NCBI RefSeq assembly: GCF_016808335.1 | Contig: NC_053148.1 | Coordinates: 377,001 to 441,000, forward strand | From: Panicum virgatum | Lineage: Eukaryota > Streptophyta > Magnoliopsida > Poales > Poaceae | Length of the DNA stretch: 64,000 nt | Direction: 5' to 3' | Part shown: in pieces, positions 33,971 through 45,160 of the stretch | How the letters are laid out: every line of letters begins with the position of its first letter | Position numbering within the stretch: position 1 is the stretch's first letter | Notes under the pieces: model-generated | What the model saw: only the letters and a program-made list of their open reading frames with translations | What the model was told of the DNA's origin: nothing | Database searches by the model: none | Program-made: the position numbers and the translations under genes

Positions 33971-35079
33971 CCCCAGCTCTCCCGCCATGCTTGGAACGAC
34001 CTCCGACGACACCGTGGCTCGAACGCCGCCTCCGCCTCCGCCTCCGCCCGGAGCTCGAGCAGCAGCAAGGATGTCGCCGCAGCCCGCAGGAGGAGCCGCC
34101 GGAGCTGCTGCTGCCGCGCGCGCGCCACGGCCCGCACGCCCCACCTCGGCCAGATCCGCCGGAGCTCGGCGCGGTGGAGCTCGAGGTCGGCGAGCTTGAC
34201 GCCGCCGAACTCCGGGCCGAGGCAGAGGCGTGCACTAGCAGAGAGGAGAGGGAGATGGTGGAGACGGAGCCGCACGCCGCGCGCATGCCACCACTGCGCC
34301 GGTCCTCCCCCGCGTCGGCGGCGAGGCAGCCCGCCCGCGGCGCCGTCCCACCCACGGGAGCCAAGGGCCGGCGCGCGGGCCAGCTCCATGTGGGGAGGTG
34401 GAGCTCCGGCGGCCGCGGGCCTCCCTGCTTCGCCACCGAGGCCGGCGCGCGAGGGAGCGGAGGGGCGAGGAGCAGAGCATGGGCGAGGAGGTGCGCGAGG
34501 GAGCGCCGGCGCCCTGCAGAGGAGCTCGCGGCATGGGGAGACGGAAGAAGGAGGAGAGAGAGGGGGGTGGAGGGGCGACGGGGTGGCCGCGCTTGCTGTT
34601 CCGCCGCCTGCCCGCGCGGCCGGAGGGAGAAGGATGCGCGGCGAGGATGCCCACCGACGAGGGGGCGCGGCGAGGATTTGCGGCGGGATCAGAGGGCACC
34701 GCTTGGAGGTCGCCGCGCCGCGAGCGAGGTGGAGCACCACGGCGGCGAGCGAGGTGGGAGGGGGCGGCGTGGTGGTGCCGGGAGGAGGGGAGGAGAAGGA
34801 TGGAGCCGCGCGGCCAAGCAGGGGTAGGGCCGGCGAGCTGCGCTGTGCTCGCCGGACTCCGCTCACTGGTGCGCGCAGGCCAACCGCGTCCGCTCACCGA
34901 GGCCGGCCCACCGCGCACGCTCGCTCCGCGGTGGTGGCGACGCCGTTCGGGGAGGCGGAGCTGGGAACGGAGTGTGGCGCCGGAATGGAGGCGGCCGGAG
35001 CTTTCGAGGTTGGAGAGAGAGAGAACGAGAGGAATGGGACGGTGGGGTGGGATGAAAAGATAAAATAAATCTGACATAT

Positions 35080-38000
35080 TGTGACATCTCAGAGTTTTAA
35101 AATGCTAAGCAAGAAATATTAAATGTGGTTTCAAGCTTAATAAACAAGAGAAAGTCAAATTATGCATTTCATTTTGGAAGATAACATATGTGCATGTGTG
35201 TGTGTGTGTATGTGCTTGTACTTGGGTGTGATACATCTGGTATAGGGTAGTAGTGTATTTTTTTTCCTACTTACCTTGAAATGCAAATTAAAATGTATCA
35301 ATATCCTTGATAGGTGATGTTAGAATTTTGGCATGAAAAATTAAAATTCTAATTGAATAAGGTCACATGAAATGTTGAATAAATTCAAATTTTACCAAAC
35401 GTGATTTTGAAAATAATTTTTGAACCAAAGCTCAAACGAAATTTTGCCCAAACATCAAACTTGTAGCATTTTCAATGTGAAACAACTTTTATGTTCAAAT
35501 ATTTTCGAGTTTCCATATAAAAGTTGAAGAAAATTTGAATTCAAACTCGAATCGATTAATAACGTACTTTCGTCGGGATTTCAAATTAATTTCTGATTTG
35601 AGTCTCAAACGAACTGGTGCCTGAAACAAAAAGTGTAGAATTCGAAATTCTCTACAACTTTCATATTCAAAGTTTTCCATGTTTCAAAAGAAAATTTTTG
35701 AGAAAAATTTGAATTTGAATCAAACCTCTAATTCTCTCTCTCTCTTCTCTCTTCTCTCTGCTCTCTCCCCTCCCCTGTTCAGCGCTGGCCGAGCGCGAGG
35801 CCGCCGGCCACGCGCCGCCTCCCCGGCCAGACCGCCCCCCGCCACTGGGTTCTCCCAAACCGGCTCCCTCCAAGCCGCCCGGCCTCGCCACGTGGCACCG
35901 CCCCTTGCGCGCACGCCGAGAATGGACGCCGAGGCGCCACGGCGACGCCGTGCCGAGCCGGCCGACCGCTCCTCGCCCCTTCTCGCGCCCTTGACTCGCC
36001 TAGAGTCTTCCCTCGAAGCTCAGAGGCGTCCCCAACCCTTCCATCTCCCCTTCTGAGCATGAGAGCCACGCTCAGCGCGCCCCTTTCGCCTGGAACGGCC
36101 GCCGCCACCACCATGGCCGCCGCCGCCCCCTAGGCCGCTGCGGAACCCCCTCCTCCACCCTTCCTTGCGCCAAACGGACCCCGTAGCAAGCTCCATTGAC
36201 CTCCGCTGGTGCTCCCCGACCCGCTCGCCGTCGCCCAGGCCCGCCGGACCGCCGCCGCCGCCGCTCACCGCCACCGCCGGCCGCTGCTCTCCGCGGCGCC
36301 GCCCGCTCCAGCCACCCCAACCCCAACAGAGCCCACCCCTGTGTTCCTCTCGACGCCGTGGAGCTTCTCCCCCACTTCTTCCCCGCCTCCGGTGAGCCCC
36401 CACGCCGGAATCCGGCCGCCCGCCGCCTCCCCTGTCTCCAAGTCCGGCCAGGGGCTTATCTGTGAGGAAAACACTTCTTCCAGGGGCCTCTGCGCAAAAA
36501 GATCATTTTTCCTTTTTGTTTTTCCAAAGCAGTGAACTTGTAAATTTGATATAAATTTGTAGAAAAATCGGAAAAATGCAAACTTAATTGATCTGAGTTC
36601 CTTGTTACTAGATCTACAACTTTCATTACATGAACATGTTTATTTTCTGTCTATATTTTAATCTAGGAAAAAGATTAGATTTCATAGACCATAATTATTT
36701 TGGGAGTTCTACTTGGCATCTATAGGTGATTTTTGGCTGGTAGCTAATCCATGCCATGCTTAGTGTTATGTAAAAATTTGAGCACTAGTTAACGCTTGTA
36801 ACTAGATGAAACCCTAGTCTTGGCTAGATCTAGTAGAATAACTTATCTTTTTATTTCTGGATGTTCTGTTATAGATGTGTGTATGAAACTTTTTCTGTGT
36901 ACTTACAATACTAGATTAACACCAATATCCAAGTTTCGTTATTTTTAGATTTGTGTAGCTAGCTCTGTGAATTAATCCTTAAAAATAGTGCTATTTTGTT
37001 ATAAATAGTTGTTGCATCTGGAAAAATCTAAAAATTTTAATGTGGCTTAGTCTTCAGAAGTTAAGCTAGCATACAAATTTTGAGTCCCAATAAAACCTTG
37101 TAACTCTCTGTACTAATTAGTCTTGTTGTATGTGAGTGAAATTTGTCAATTTTATTACTCATGTTATATGTCTAGGAAAATTCGGATAAATTTAAAGTGT
37201 GTTTAGAATTGTATGTAGACTCCTCTGTAAAATTTTGAGACTCAAAATCTAAGTATAACCAGTTTTGGTTAAAGCATGTTATCGTTAGTGTTGTTAAAAG
37301 GAAACAACTTTTGGGTGTTTTGGTCTACGATGAAAACCCCACCTTGACTATATGAACTAACTAATATTGTTTTCCTACTCTATAAACGATTGCCCAATGA
37401 AAAGAAAATGATAGTGTTTTATTTTCTAATTTGAGTCTTGTTGTATTACACTTTTATTGTGAACTTACTCATAAATTATTACCATCACAATGACTCACCA
37501 ATGTGCATTGCATCTCATATAGATACTACTACTCTCGCTGACGGAACATACGAGCTGGTGCCCGAGTCCAAGAGTGAGCAGCGTGAAGCTCAAGTGAATC
37601 TAACTGAAGCTACTGAAGACCCGAACCCGATCTCGGAAGAGCCCAGAACTAGTTACGCCCAGGAAGGCAAGCCCCGGAGCATGTCCTATTATTTTAAATT
37701 TATGCAACTTATTATTGTTACTATCTACTTGTGCATTTAAGTTACAGGAGTTGATTGGAACCTTAGATGTATGATCCTAGATACCTATGCTTGAACACTA
37801 GTATGAGTAGGTCGCTAGTTGGCTATGCTAATGTTTCGGTAGAAGTCGAGTGATTTCCTGTCACTCGCGAGAATTATAGGAGTTGGATGTTTACTACCTG
37901 CTACAACTATAAGGCCTACGGGCGGGACTATGGTAATTATGATGCCCCGTCTGTTTAGTGAAATTGATAAGGCCGCAGTGTGTGGTAATAGTGGTTAAGC

Positions 38001-39098
38001 GTTTGAACGTACTAAACACATGTCGAGAATATGGTAATCGGTAAGCTTAAGTACATGATTGGCCCGGCAAGTGGACTTTACTTTCACCTTCTTTGAACAT
38101 CGTTTCTCATGCGCACATGCGGGTGCAGAGTCGTCGTACTCTGTAGTCAAGGACGGTGACCCTGATCCACAACCCGGAAAGAAAGGGGAAATGTTGCACG
38201 TGTGACTCTGGGAGTAACCACGTGACGTGTGTTTAGGTCTGCCTTGCAAGGTTAACAAATTCGATTCGAATCGTCCGCCTCTCACGGATAATGGGACTGC
38301 TTAACTCTTCTGCCACATAGAGTAAGAAGTGGAAGATGATGATGATGATGAATTTGGTTGGTTGGATGGTAAAAGATAACTGTTTTCACAATGTATGTTT
38401 TTGGATAGATGCCCACTTAGAATGGTTAATTGAACTAGAACCTAAAAACTGTAACCTGCAATTAAGGATCTACTCTTTACTGCTTTTCGGCAAAACAAAC
38501 CCCTCAAGCCAAAAGCCTTGCATGTCTAGATAAAGGGCTAAGTATACCCTCAGTCGGGTAAGCCTTGCTGAGTATTAGTGTACTCAGTCTTGCTTGTGGC
38601 TATAATTTGTTTCAGATGAAACCTTTGAGGATATAATTGCCAGTTTGACCTGGCCTTGCACTCTCCCGCCTGGTTGGTCCATGGAATGGGATACGTACCC
38701 GGCCACCGATGACAAGAACGAGTGATGTCATGAAATGGGCTTCATCGTGACACCCCTTTCGTCATTAGTTCTCGTGTTTACTTTCCGCTAAAATAAAGGA
38801 CTCTGGTGAACTTCTTATATGTTGGCTTTGAAAAGTACTTTGTTAAATTTGGAACTTGGTTTGTAATTCTACTATTATGTTAAACTCTGTGGTGTAATAT
38901 ATTGTGAGGTGTTGTAATCTCTGGACTCGCCTTCGCGTGAGTTATGCTGCTTTGTTCGATCCAGGTTTAAGTGGTTTTATCGGGAATTTACCCGACGGAT
39001 CTCGATGTGCTCCGTCTGCTGTGCGAGTTAAATCTAATTGCCTTTTGTAATGATGGTTAGCGCACTCAAGCCGGTTTACGTCGGGCGGTTCTGCCACA
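35080..39098 (+). mobile_element. Solo LTR, 4019 bp (probably Ty3/gypsy)
   Basis: The 5-bp duplication CATAT lies at 35075-35079 and 39099-39103. The termini TGTGACATCT and CTGCCACA form the TG...CA ends with a short inverted repeat. The body is AT-rich with a GC-rich block at 35740-36470 and no gag, protease, RT or integrase domain. There is no second LTR and no primer site, so it reads as one LTR left after recombination. The size suggests a long-LTR gypsy lineage, which is inference. Confidence 0.78.
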
Positions 39099-39254
39099 CA
39101 TATGGGATCCGCAGTTGGTAGTTGATGTAGAGGATGAATATAGAGTATGAACGGGTGCGGGAAAATTAGATGTAGAGTATAGAATATCGATGACTAGGAC
39201 AGAATATTTCTTTTAGAGGATGAATTTAGAATATGATGAGTGCAGACAGCCTTA

Positions 39255-39501
39255 GGCCCCGTTTGGCACTGCTTCGGATGCTGCGGCTTCAGTCACTGTA
39301 GAACTACTGTAGCGCTACTGTAGCGAGGTGAAGCTGAAGCTGATGAAGCCGGTTTCCTAGCTTCTCCGGCTTCACCGCTGTACTAGGTCATTTTGCTCCC
39401 TCGGCCCCCGTTCCGGCTTCGTGCTACAGTGCCGCACAGTACCAAACACACTGTAGCACAAAGCTGAAGCTCCTGCGGAAGAAGCGGTGCCAAAGGGGGC
39501 C
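39255..39501. mobile_element. Tourist/Harbinger MITE, 247 bp
   Basis: TTA lies on both sides (39252-39254, 39502-39504). The inverted ends are GGCCCCGTTTGGCACTGCTTC-like on the left and GAAGCGGTGCCAAAGGGGGCC-like on the right. The left TTA is shared with the right end of the Harbinger-like element 1. Confidence 0.88.
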
Positions 39502-39504
39502 TTA

Positions 39505-39938
39505 GAATGTGTCTTTTAAATTCCACATAAAATACTAATAAAATATTTTCAGAGATGAGTATAATTTTTCGTGATGAAACTGATGACGATAATTAATTGA
39601 TGATTGTCTACATTGATGCTACAGTGACCATCCTCTAATCACGCAATCAAAGGTCTCATTAGATTCTTCAGGGTTCCTAGCGCAGGGGTTGTGGAGTTGA
39701 TTTTGTAAATTGTGTTTATTTAATACCCCTAATTAGCGGTCAAAGTGTGTTCTAAACTCTTCTGGAACAAACCAAACAGGGTCATTTTCAGAACTTCTTC
39801 TTAGTTTATATCACATTAATAAGAATCTTATCATTTAAAAATATCAAATAAAATCTGTTTATAAAATTATGCACATATAGGTGCTTATTCGTGAAACGAA
39901 TTTAATGAGCTAAATTAGTCCATAATTTGCTACAGTAA
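39505..39938. other. Degenerate MITE sequence between two elements
   Basis: AT-rich, with GATGCTACAGTGACCATC, CTCATTAGATTCTTCAGG and AACCAAACAGGG words typical of Tourist-like MITEs. A second piece (about 39800-39935) contains AATTTAATGAGCTAAATTAG and GCTACAGTAA. Boundaries cannot be set, and there is no gene. Confidence 0.45.
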
Positions 39939-40213
39939 TACTATCTGCACTCTTTATACTCTAAATTTATTCTATAAAAGGAATATTTCATCTTAATCAT
40001 TGATATTCTCTCCTCTATACCCAGTTCTTCCGCACCTATTCATATTTCATATCTCATCCTCTATATCAACTACCACCTGTGAGACCCGCATGTCGTGCTC
40101 TATTTCACTCTTTCTCCCTCACCATTCTCTCTCTCCTTCCACACCGGGCCTCCCTCCCCTTTCCTCTCCTCTCTTGGTGGTCGAGCGGGACTCAGATTGG
40201 GTGACATGCCTTA

Positions 40214-40426
40214 GGTCCTGTTTGGGACCGCAGTCCAAAAAAGCGCGGCGCGTATAAGCCTTAAGCGGCTCAAACCTTGCTTCTCGTGATTTTGGGACTC
40301 CACGTTCTAACTGCCGCTTATTCCGTTGCCGGCAGCCAGGCAACGCGGGTCGAACGCGAAGAGTTTGGCGGGATTAATCTGATTATTTGGCTCATAATCG
40401 AAGCAACCGCGGAAACAAACAAGGCC
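40214..40426. mobile_element. Tourist/Harbinger MITE, 213 bp
   Basis: TTA at 40211-40213 and 40427-40429. The ends are GGTCCTGTTTGGGAC and GGAAACAAACAAGGCC. It is inserted in the left arm of the P450-bearing inverted repeat. Confidence 0.85.
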
Positions 40427-40429
40427 TTA

Positions 40430-41113
40430 GTCATGTCACGGCTTGACATTTCGTCCATCACTGCCGCTCGAAACGAATCCAACGGCTTCCGGTTGTGCGC
40501 CCGCACAGGCGCCGTTTTCCCTGTTTTCACCGGCTAACAGGGCTGACGGCGTCCAATCCCACACTAGCGCTCGCCATCCCGCGCGTCTGGGCGTCTTCCC
40601 TGCCGCCGCACTCGCCGAATCCCGCGCAGGAGAGGCGAGGGTGCTCCGTCGGCCGGCCGTCGCACGAGCTGGGAGGCAAGATCATCGCCGCGAGTGGGGA
40701 GGCGGGCGGCCGCCGCACGCGTGGAGGCAGGCTCGCCGCCCCTCCCGCTGGGCCGCCGTGATCGGAGAGGACACGACGAGCGTCGGGACGGTGCCGAGGC
40801 GGAGGAGCATGAGGCCGTCGCTGCCGTGCCTGACGGCGAGGTCGCGGAGGGAGACGTGTGGGAGGGAGCCGACGAGGATGATGGGGAGCCTGCTGGGAGG
40901 CGAAGGCAGCTTGCTCAGCAGCTGTTCTCTACTGATGGCTCTTCTTCTTGCGGTGGCCGCCGTCGTCCATGGGCGGCGCACGATCTCGATCAGGAGGGCG
41001 AGAAGAAGAGGATAGACGGTGATGATGAGCAGGATGGAGACTAGTGCTGCTGCTAATGCTTGTGGCAGAAGCTGGCGCACCTGCCGCAACACTTGAGCCA
41101 TGACTTGTTGCAT
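40430..41113 (-). pseudogene. Cytochrome P450 N-terminal fragment, left arm of inverted repeat
   Basis: The minus-strand frame (41113 to 40682) starts with a hydrophobic membrane-anchor-like segment (LAAALVSILLIITVYPLLL). It then has a P450 proline-rich hinge (LPSPPSRLPII) and the following conserved region (GSLPHVSLRDLAVRHG, LMLLRLGTVPTLVVSSP). Compared with the right-arm copy, about four residues are missing after LPII (the GHLH part). It ends in unrelated sequence, and no heme-binding domain is present. It resembles plant CYP71-clan enzymes and is a captured fragment, not a gene. Confidence 0.82.
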
Positions 41114-41469
41114 TGCAACAACTAGCTACTACTTGCTGGCTATCTAACTACTAATTTTGCTTTGTGTCTTGCTGCATATATAATGATGGTAAGTTGAAGT
41201 GAATAAATGATCATGGGCATTGCAATCTTTGCTAATCGTTGAGTTTTGGCGCTAAGTTCAGAGACAGGTTTGGTTTCAGTATGCACTTGCTGAATATCAG
41301 ATATTCAGTATACATGAAGTGATTGGTAGTTCTAAAGTTATGCATAAAGATGTGCAGCTTTTGTCAATTGTTTGAGCTTGATTGAAATAGTGGTTTCTTT
41401 GGATGCACAAAGTTCATTAATAAAGATGAGAAATATGCATACGGTGAATTAACAGAATTAAGGCGCAAA

Positions 41470-41840
41470 TCAGAGCCCAAGTAACAAGAAATTTGATGAA
41501 GATGACAGGAGCACCCAAATGTTCGAATAACTGAAAGACAGTCCAGGAGCCCCGCCACGGCGTTGTTCTGCACGGCCGTGTCCGCGGAGGAGAGCAAGTG
41601 GAGCAGCCACGACACGGCGCCGGCGTCCATGAGGCACGCCCGGTAGAAGAGGTTGCGCTTCGAGAGCATGCGCGCCTCGTGCGTCGCCTTTCCTCCGCTC
41701 CTTCGGGGTGGCCCAGGATAGCCTCGCGATGAGGAACGCCGTGACGAGCAGAACGCTGGCCGCCGGGCCAAAGGGCGCGTCGGTCCGGTTGACCGCGCAC
41801 CGGTGCTTGCTGCCGCTGAGCTCGTGGCGCATCGGCCACC
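41470..41840 (-). pseudogene. U-box/ARM-repeat E3 ligase fragment
   Basis: Two overlapping minus-strand frames together show PUB-type armadillo sequence: ASVLLVTAFLIARLSWATP in one frame, then ATHEARMLSKRNLFYRACL and LLHLLSSADTAVQNNAVAGL in another. This implies a frameshift near 41700. There is no U-box domain. The 5' and 3' borders fade into unrelated DNA. I assign the family from recognised plant U-box protein motifs. Confidence 0.72.
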
Positions 41841-42297
41841 TCCACCTCGTTGGCTCCCTCCCGCACATCTCCCTCCGCGACCTCGCCGCCAGGCATGGCC
41901 GCGATGACCTCATGCTCCTCCGCCTCGGCGCTGTCCCGACTCTCGTCGTGTCCTCACCACTCATGGCGGCCCGGCGAGAGGGGCGGCGAGCCTGCCTCCA
42001 CGCATGCGGCGGCCGCCCGCCTCCCCACTCGCGACGACGAGCCCGCCTCCCAGCTCTGGCCGGCGGAGCGCCCTGGCCTCTCCTGTGCGGGATTCGGCGA
42101 CGCGCAGCGGCAGGGCGACGCCCAGACGCGCGGGATGGCGAGCGCTAGTGTGGGATTCGACGCCGTCAGGCCTGTTAGCCTGTGAAAACGGAGAAAACGG
42201 CGCCTATGCGGGCGGACAACGGGGAGCCGTTGGATTCGTTTCGAACGGCTGTGATGGACGAAATGTCAAGCTAAGGCATGTCACCCAATCTCAGTCC
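41820..42297 (+). pseudogene. Cytochrome P450 N-terminal fragment, right arm of inverted repeat
   Basis: The plus-strand frame reads IGHLHLVGSLPHISLRDLA, then RHGRDDLMLLRLGAVPTLVV. It is the diverged mirror image of the left arm (for example HVSLRDLAVRHG against HISLRDLAARHG). The flanking non-P450 sequence is mirrored too: ACATTTCGTCCATCAC near 40447 and its complement near 42254. There is no downstream P450 sequence. Confidence 0.8.
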
Positions 42298-42299
42298 GG

Positions 42300-42940
42300 T
42301 CGAGCTATGGTCGACGTGCGAGCGGGATGGTGGGTGCGCGCCGGGCGCAAGGGACGGCAATGCGCGCTCGCAGCGGGCACGCACCGAATCTAGCATCCTT
42401 TTTCTCCCTCCTCCCTCACCAGCCGTCGCCGCCACGTCCTCATCTCTCTCTCCCATCTCCTACACGCACAGCGCTGCCCCCTCTTCCCTCGCCGCGTGGT
42501 GCCGCCCCCTCCTCCTCCATCCCTCCTCGCGGCCCTTCTCATGCACCGAAGCTTGTGCGGCGACTGGAGCCATGGCCGCGGCACCATCCTCTCCGCATAG
42601 GAGCAGGGGCCCCACCGCCGGGCGCAGCCTTCCTTGTCTATTTCTATCTCATTTCTTTCTCTCTCTCTCCTGGCTGCGATGCCTGGCTGTGCTACTCCGC
42701 CTGCGCTAGCCGGTGGCACTGCTCCTTGCCTCCCTTCCATTCCAAACCCGAGCTCGAAGGTCGGGCAGTTGGGAGCAGGCGGCAGGAGCAGGCCAACGTG
42801 GCACGTACCGTGCCTCCTCTTCCTCCGCTGGATGTAGCGTCCTTGCGCCCAAACGCTACTATCCAGTACCGTTTAGTGTCCCTCGGTGTAGGGAAAAAAA
42901 ACGCTAAACGCGTACTGCAAGGAGCGGTGGCGGACGGATA
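42300..42940. other. GC-rich core of Harbinger-like element 3
   Basis: Overlapping low-complexity frames on both strands (Ser/Pro/Arg-rich) with no domain I recognise. It contains the CATCCAGTACC-like word also seen near the right end of element 2 (46421), which marks it as family subterminal sequence. Confidence 0.45.
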
Positions 42941-43032
42941 GGGCGCGTTTGGTTCCCTGGCTTAGGCCTGAACAGGCTTGCATAATGCAGCCTCGTGGTG
43001 TTTGGTTGCCTGGCTAAGCAACTAAGCCAGGC

Positions 43033-43497
43033 TATAGGTGGCCAAACGGGCGGCCCGGCCCGGCCCGGCACGGGCCCGGCTAAGCACGGCCCGTTTAGGC
43101 ACGATCCGCTTAAGCACGAAAATATTAACGGGCCGTGCCGTGCCTGCCCATGGGCTGAAGTGCCGGCCCAGGCACGGCCCGAAATTGATTTAATCGGGCC
43201 GGGCCGGCCCGTTTGGCCCGGCAGCCCGGCGGCCCGAAAATATTTAAATAGGGTTTGATAATGGATAACATAGTATTTAAACGGACTTATCGTGCTACCC
43301 ATCGGGCCGATCGGGCCGCCCTTTTTCGGGCCGTGCCTGGACGCGTCCATGGGCCGGGATTGAGGCCCAGGCACGGCCCGGCTATCGTGCCCGTGCCAGC
43401 CCGAGCCCAATAATATTCGGGCCCGTGCCGTGCTCGGGTCGGACTAATATGGGCCGGGCTTCGGGCCCCCATGGGTATCGAGCCAAATGGCCATCTA
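43033..43497. mobile_element. hAT-like element rich in GGCCCGG repeats, 465 bp
   Basis: The ends are TATAGGTGGCC and GGCCATCTA. A 10-bp direct repeat, TAAGCCAGGC, lies at 43023-43032 and 43498-43507; hAT elements normally give 8 bp, so part of the match may be chance. The interior is packed with GGGCCGTGCC/GGCACGGCCC motifs in both orientations and is non-coding. Confidence 0.7.
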
Positions 43498-44146
43498 TAA
43501 GCCAGGCTTACCTTATGCAGCGAGGACCTCTTGGCCCGGCTCCGCTAGAACGCCCGAATCGGACGTACTAGCTAAGCCAGGCTTGTACAAGCCATCGGTG
43601 ACCATGTGAACTAATCATCTCACCATCACCTCATGTGCTTCCACCACTCACCTCCTTCCCTCGCCTGTCGCGGTGGAGCAGCGCCCTCAGGCTTGCACGG
43701 TGGTGGGACATGTCGGCGCAGCGTTGACGTGGCTGGGCAGCTCCCCCGCTGGTCGCCGGCGCACCCCCACGCTCAGCGAAGCAGCCATGCAATACGACGA
43801 AGCAGCCAGATCAGCTTGCCCTGCGGGGCGGCGGCCACTGTGGGCCGGCGGAGCGGCTACGCACGGCCAGAACAGCTCCCCCGCTGTACACTCCTGTTTG
43901 CGCATATGCTCTCGTGCTTGGATAGGAGGGGGAGCAGCACAGGATTGAGAAAGAAAGAGATGGGGAGAAGCTCAAGCTGCTTGGATGAGAGGACATTCAG
44001 AAGAGGGAAAAGCTTGGCTTTACCGATTGGAGAGGTGAGCAAACGGAATGAGACACAAAGATGAGATGCTGCGCTGGGCTGCTCTGATTGCTAGCTTGCT
44101 TGGTAGGGGCTGCTGCTGCTTTCTTCTCGGAGGTGACGGCGAGAGC

Positions 44147-44729
44147 TGTTGACGCGAGATGATCACGCACCAAACTCAACCTAGGAGCCCCGTACGCCAA
44201 GCCCGGACTGCACTTGATTTGAACCAAGACGTGCCAGTCAATTTAACCTGTAAATTGACAAGAAAACAGCAACAAGTCAAATTCAAGAGTGTATCGGCTG
44301 GATTTCCGAATCACTCTTACGCGGGTTATCGGCAAGGGCCTGCCGATACAGAAGACGACAAAAGATCGGGTTTGATAAGCGTGTAATAAAAGCAATCTAT
44401 AAGGGATCGGCAATGAGCTGTCGATGCCGATAAGCAGCTAGACGACTAGATCTAAAGCCGACACGTGCCGGGTAACAATGTACAAAACCACGAATGTATG
44501 GATCTGGACAAAGCTAAACTTATAATTCAATCTAATCGGCTTTACAAGGTTTATCGTGATAAATAAGAAGCTTACAACCGAAATATCTGGTCAACTTTCC
44601 CTTCTTCGGTCAGCAAGATCTTTTACCGTGGTATACGATCACCTCTCTAAATCCTCCGATCGTACAATATAGAAATTTTTCTCCTTCGTAACACGCCTCC
44701 TTGACACGTGGTAAAATCTGGTGTCAACA
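44147..44729. mobile_element. Solo LTR, 583 bp
   Basis: The 5-bp duplication AGAGC lies at 44142-44146 and 44730-44734. The termini are TGTTGACGCG and GGTGTCAACA, perfect TG...CA with a TGTTGAC inverted end. There is no internal coding region or second LTR. Confidence 0.88.
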
Positions 44730-45160
44730 AGAGCTGTTGCCGCTAGCTTGCTGTGATGAGTGGCACCCATGCTTGGCAGAGTACAGCGAGGTTTCGGAGA
44801 TTTCAGAGCTCGATTCGCCATGTACAGGCAGGTTCATGAGCTCTCGATAAGGAATGGATTTGCACGCGGCGGACCTCGATTCGCCGTCGAACTCTCCATG
44901 CCATGTCCGACGGGTGAGGGAAGACAGAGAGGGTAAGTTCACCAATATCCAATGCAAAATTATCAAACCAATTTATACATACAACCAAACACAAGCTAGA
45001 CTATACAAACTATCAGTAGCCACTCAAATCAAACACAACCAAACACGGACGAATGTACTAGTTAAGCCTGGTTAAGTCTAGCCTGGCTTAGTTTTCTAGC
45101 CAGACCAGAGCTAGCCAACTAACCAAACACACCCATAGCGTTCCGGTGTGGACAGACTAA

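Larger units (their letters stand above)
32416..39251 (-). mobile_element. Harbinger-like Pack element 1, interrupted by hAT elements and a solo LTR
   Basis: The left terminus GACTGCCTGCACC follows TTA (32413-32415). The right terminus GAGTGCAGACAGCC precedes TTA (39252-39254). These inverted ends match those of the elements at 39939-45157 and 45161-46510. Without the inserts (32561-32753, 32786-33978, 35080-39103), about 1.4 kb remains, mostly GC-rich sequence with long chance frames and no domain I recognise. The 3-bp TTA duplication and non-coding termini with a GC-rich core suggest a non-autonomous PIF/Harbinger-type element with captured genic DNA. Confidence 0.72.
42941..45134. mobile_element. 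Harbinger-like element nested in element 3
   Basis: The inverted ends are GGGCGCGTTTGGTT and AACCAAACACACCC, flanked by ATA on both sides (42938-42940, 45135-45137). The subterminal arms contain many AAGCCAGGC/GCCTGGCTTA words. It contains a hAT-like element (43033-43497) and a solo LTR (44147-44729). The remaining GC-rich core (43505-44146, 44735-44940) has no recognisable gene. Confidence 0.7.
39939..45157 (+). mobile_element. Harbinger-like Pack element 3 carrying P450 and U-box gene fragments
   Basis: The left terminus TACTATCTGCACTC follows TAA (39936-39938). The right terminus GTGTGGACAGAC precedes TAA (45158-45160), the same TAA that starts the next element. The left subterminal sequence (CTCTAAATTTATTCTATAAA) matches the corresponding arm of elements 1 and 2. 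Inserted within it are a MITE (40214-40426) and a second Harbinger-like element (42941-45134). The original core, about 2.8 kb, contains fragments of two host genes. Confidence 0.68.

Noticed and set aside
33949..35077. Frames of 280-305 codons on both strands
   Set aside because: Stop-poor GC-rich sequence within Harbinger-like element 1. There is no splice structure, domain or codon preference favouring one frame.
40000..40257. 85-codon frame as a small host gene
   Set aside because: It sits in the subterminal arm shared by the Harbinger-like family and is not conserved in frame between copies.
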